Made by a program: the position numbers and the translations under genes. This document shows, in pieces, positions 5,124 to 5,965 of a stretch of 5,965 nt of DNA. The notes under the pieces were generated by a model, which worked only from the letters and a program-made list of their open reading frames with translations, did no database searches and was not told where the DNA came from. Source of the DNA: Hyphomicrobiales bacterium (lineage in GTDB: Bacteria > Pseudomonadota > Alphaproteobacteria > Rhizobiales > Devosiaceae); assembly GCA_015487985.1 (NCBI GenBank), contig WFOP01000157.1, forward strand, positions 1 to 5,965. Direction: 5' to 3'. Every line of letters starts with the position of its first letter. Position 1 is the stretch's first letter.

Positions 5124-5870
5124 ATGTGTGGTCGTTTTACTCTTTTGCTGACCTGGAGCGAAATTCACCAGTTGCTGGCGGGTTTCATCGAAGGGCTGAA
5201 GAAAGAGACGATCGCAGAAATTGCCCATGCCCCCAAGCGCTACAATATTGCCCCCACCCAGCCGGTTTTGGTGCTGGTTCGCAATCAGGGAGTGGTTGAG
5301 CCTCAATTGATGCGCTGGGGGCTGGTGCCCGAATGGGTGGATAACCCCGCCGATTTTCCCCTTATTATCAATGCCCGCGCGGAAACGGTTTCGCAAAAAA
5401 CCTCCTTCAGGAGCGCATTGAAAAACCGGCGCTGTATTATCCCCGCCAGCGGATATTATGAATGGAAAAGAAATCCCGATGGCAGCAAAACCCCTCACTA
5501 TATTTCATCAAGGGACGGGCAGCCGTTTTTGATGGCCGCTCTTTGTTCAACATGGGTGGGCACAGAGGGGGAGGAGGTGGACACAACGGCAATTATTACG
5601 GTTCCCGCAGGTTCACAATTGGCCAAGGTGCATCACCGTACGCCCGTAAATCTGGTTGGAGATGCGCTCAGCCAATGGCTGGATTGTGCCGGTGTCAACG
5701 CTGAGGGCGCACAAAAGCTACTCACCCCGATTGCTGATGGAACCGCCAGAGCCGAGCCGGTTTCAAGGGAGGTGAACGCTGTGCGCAATGATGATGAAAG
5801 CCTGATTGTTCCCGCATTTGAGCAGGGAAAAAAGCAGCAGGTTCCACCAGAACAGCTAAATCTGTTTTAG
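5124..5870 (+). CDS. yedK: SRAP family protein (YedK/HMCES-like abasic-site shield, 248 aa)
   Basis: SRAP proteins covalently trap abasic sites in single-stranded DNA through a thiazolidine link to Cys2, protecting replication forks. The catalytic set is intact: Cys2 in MCGRF, N41 in RYNIAPTQP, N83 and R85 in INARAET, E113 in GYYEW, and H170 in VHHRTP. The start must be 5124, because Cys2 needs to be exposed after Met removal; an upstream in-frame TTG at 5088 would bury it. A GGGGGGAA ribosome site lies about 11-13 nt upstream, slightly far. The usual HxRMP motif reads HHRTP, a Met-to-Thr change. The protein ends in QLNLF, which fits the bacterial beta-clamp-binding pattern. No alphaproteobacterial LexA box (GTTC-N7-GTTC) was seen upstream. 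Its 3' end overlaps a convergent gene by 15 bp. Confidence 0.95.
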   Translation: MCGRFTLLLTWSEIHQLLAGFIEGLKKETIAEIAHAPKRYNIAPTQPVLVLVRNQGVVEPQLMRWGLVPEWVDNPADFPLIINARAETVSQKTSFRSALKNRRCIIPASGYYEWKRNPDGSKTPHYISSRDGQPFLMAALCSTWVGTEGEEVDTTAIITVPAGSQLAKVHHRTPVNLVGDALSQWLDCAGVNAEGAQKLLTPIADGTARAEPVSREVNAVRNDDESLIVPAFEQGKKQQVPPEQLNLF

Positions 5871-5965
5871 CACCTTGCCCGGATTGCAGATATTATTGGG
5901 ATCAAGGGCTTTTTTTATGGCGCGCATCGCCGACAGGGCGACCGGGTCTTTGACCTGTTCCAGCA
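5856..5965 (-). CDS. FAD-linked oxidase, C-terminal end (partial, 35 residues visible)
   Basis: Only the last 35 codons are in the window; the gene continues to the right. Translation from 5963 gives a segment with MRAIKKALDPNNICNPGKVL, then KQI and a TAG stop at 5856-5858. The pattern ALDPxNIxNPGKxL is the end of the FAD_oxidase_C domain (PF02913) of GlcD, D-lactate dehydrogenase and D-2-hydroxyglutarate dehydrogenase type flavoproteins, which oxidise 2-hydroxy acids. The exact substrate cannot be told from this piece. The usual Met in NIMNPGK is Cys here. A run of seven A's encodes the IKK. It converges on the SRAP gene and overlaps its last 15 bases, so no terminator fits between them. Confidence 0.88.
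   Translation of the reverse strand, partial: LEQVKDPVALSAMRAIKKALDPNNICNPGKVLKQI

Overview
The window reads as chromosomal DNA of an alphaproteobacterium, most likely from the Hyphomicrobiales (Rhizobiales), with a base composition near 50% GC that is modest for that order. The placement rests on a DUF2385/TIGR02301-type protein (a family I know from this order), a YgfZ gene directly followed by an HD-hydrolase gene, and a short interspersed intergenic repeat that resembles rhizobial ones. It is an ordinary housekeeping region. No tRNA, rRNA, CRISPR array, transposase or phage gene was seen.

Layout: positions 1-184 hold no convincing gene, only a strong hairpin (23-45) and copy 1 of a ~127-bp repeat (62-188). 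A minus-strand block follows: a small exported protein (185-679) with its own candidate promoter and operator; an HD-domain nucleotidase-like protein (795-1403); the folate-dependent Fe-S maintenance protein YgfZ (1431-2270); a small helical protein of unknown function (2386-2709); and a secreted DUF2385 protein (2757-3128). A minus-strand intrinsic terminator (3185-3220) closes the next unit, an exported DUF3179 protein (3246-4250). The 228 bp upstream of it carry palindromes, a candidate promoter and repeat copy 2 (4352-4479, inverted relative to copy 1). Next comes an uncharacterised minus-strand gene (4479-5006). A 117-bp divergent intergenic region separates it from a plus-strand SRAP gene (5124-5870), which protects abasic sites in single-stranded DNA. 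The window ends inside the 3' end of a minus-strand FAD-linked oxidase gene (5856-5965), which converges on and overlaps the SRAP gene.

The genes do not form one pathway. ygfZ and the HD gene, 27 bp apart, are the most likely co-transcribed pair; DUF2385 and the small helical gene may be a second. The DUF3179 gene, the exported protein at 185-679 and the SRAP gene look like separate units. The points most worth following are the inverted pair of diverged repeats that each abut a stop codon, a C-terminal QLNLF in the SRAP protein that fits the beta-clamp-binding motif, and the convergent overlap at the right end.
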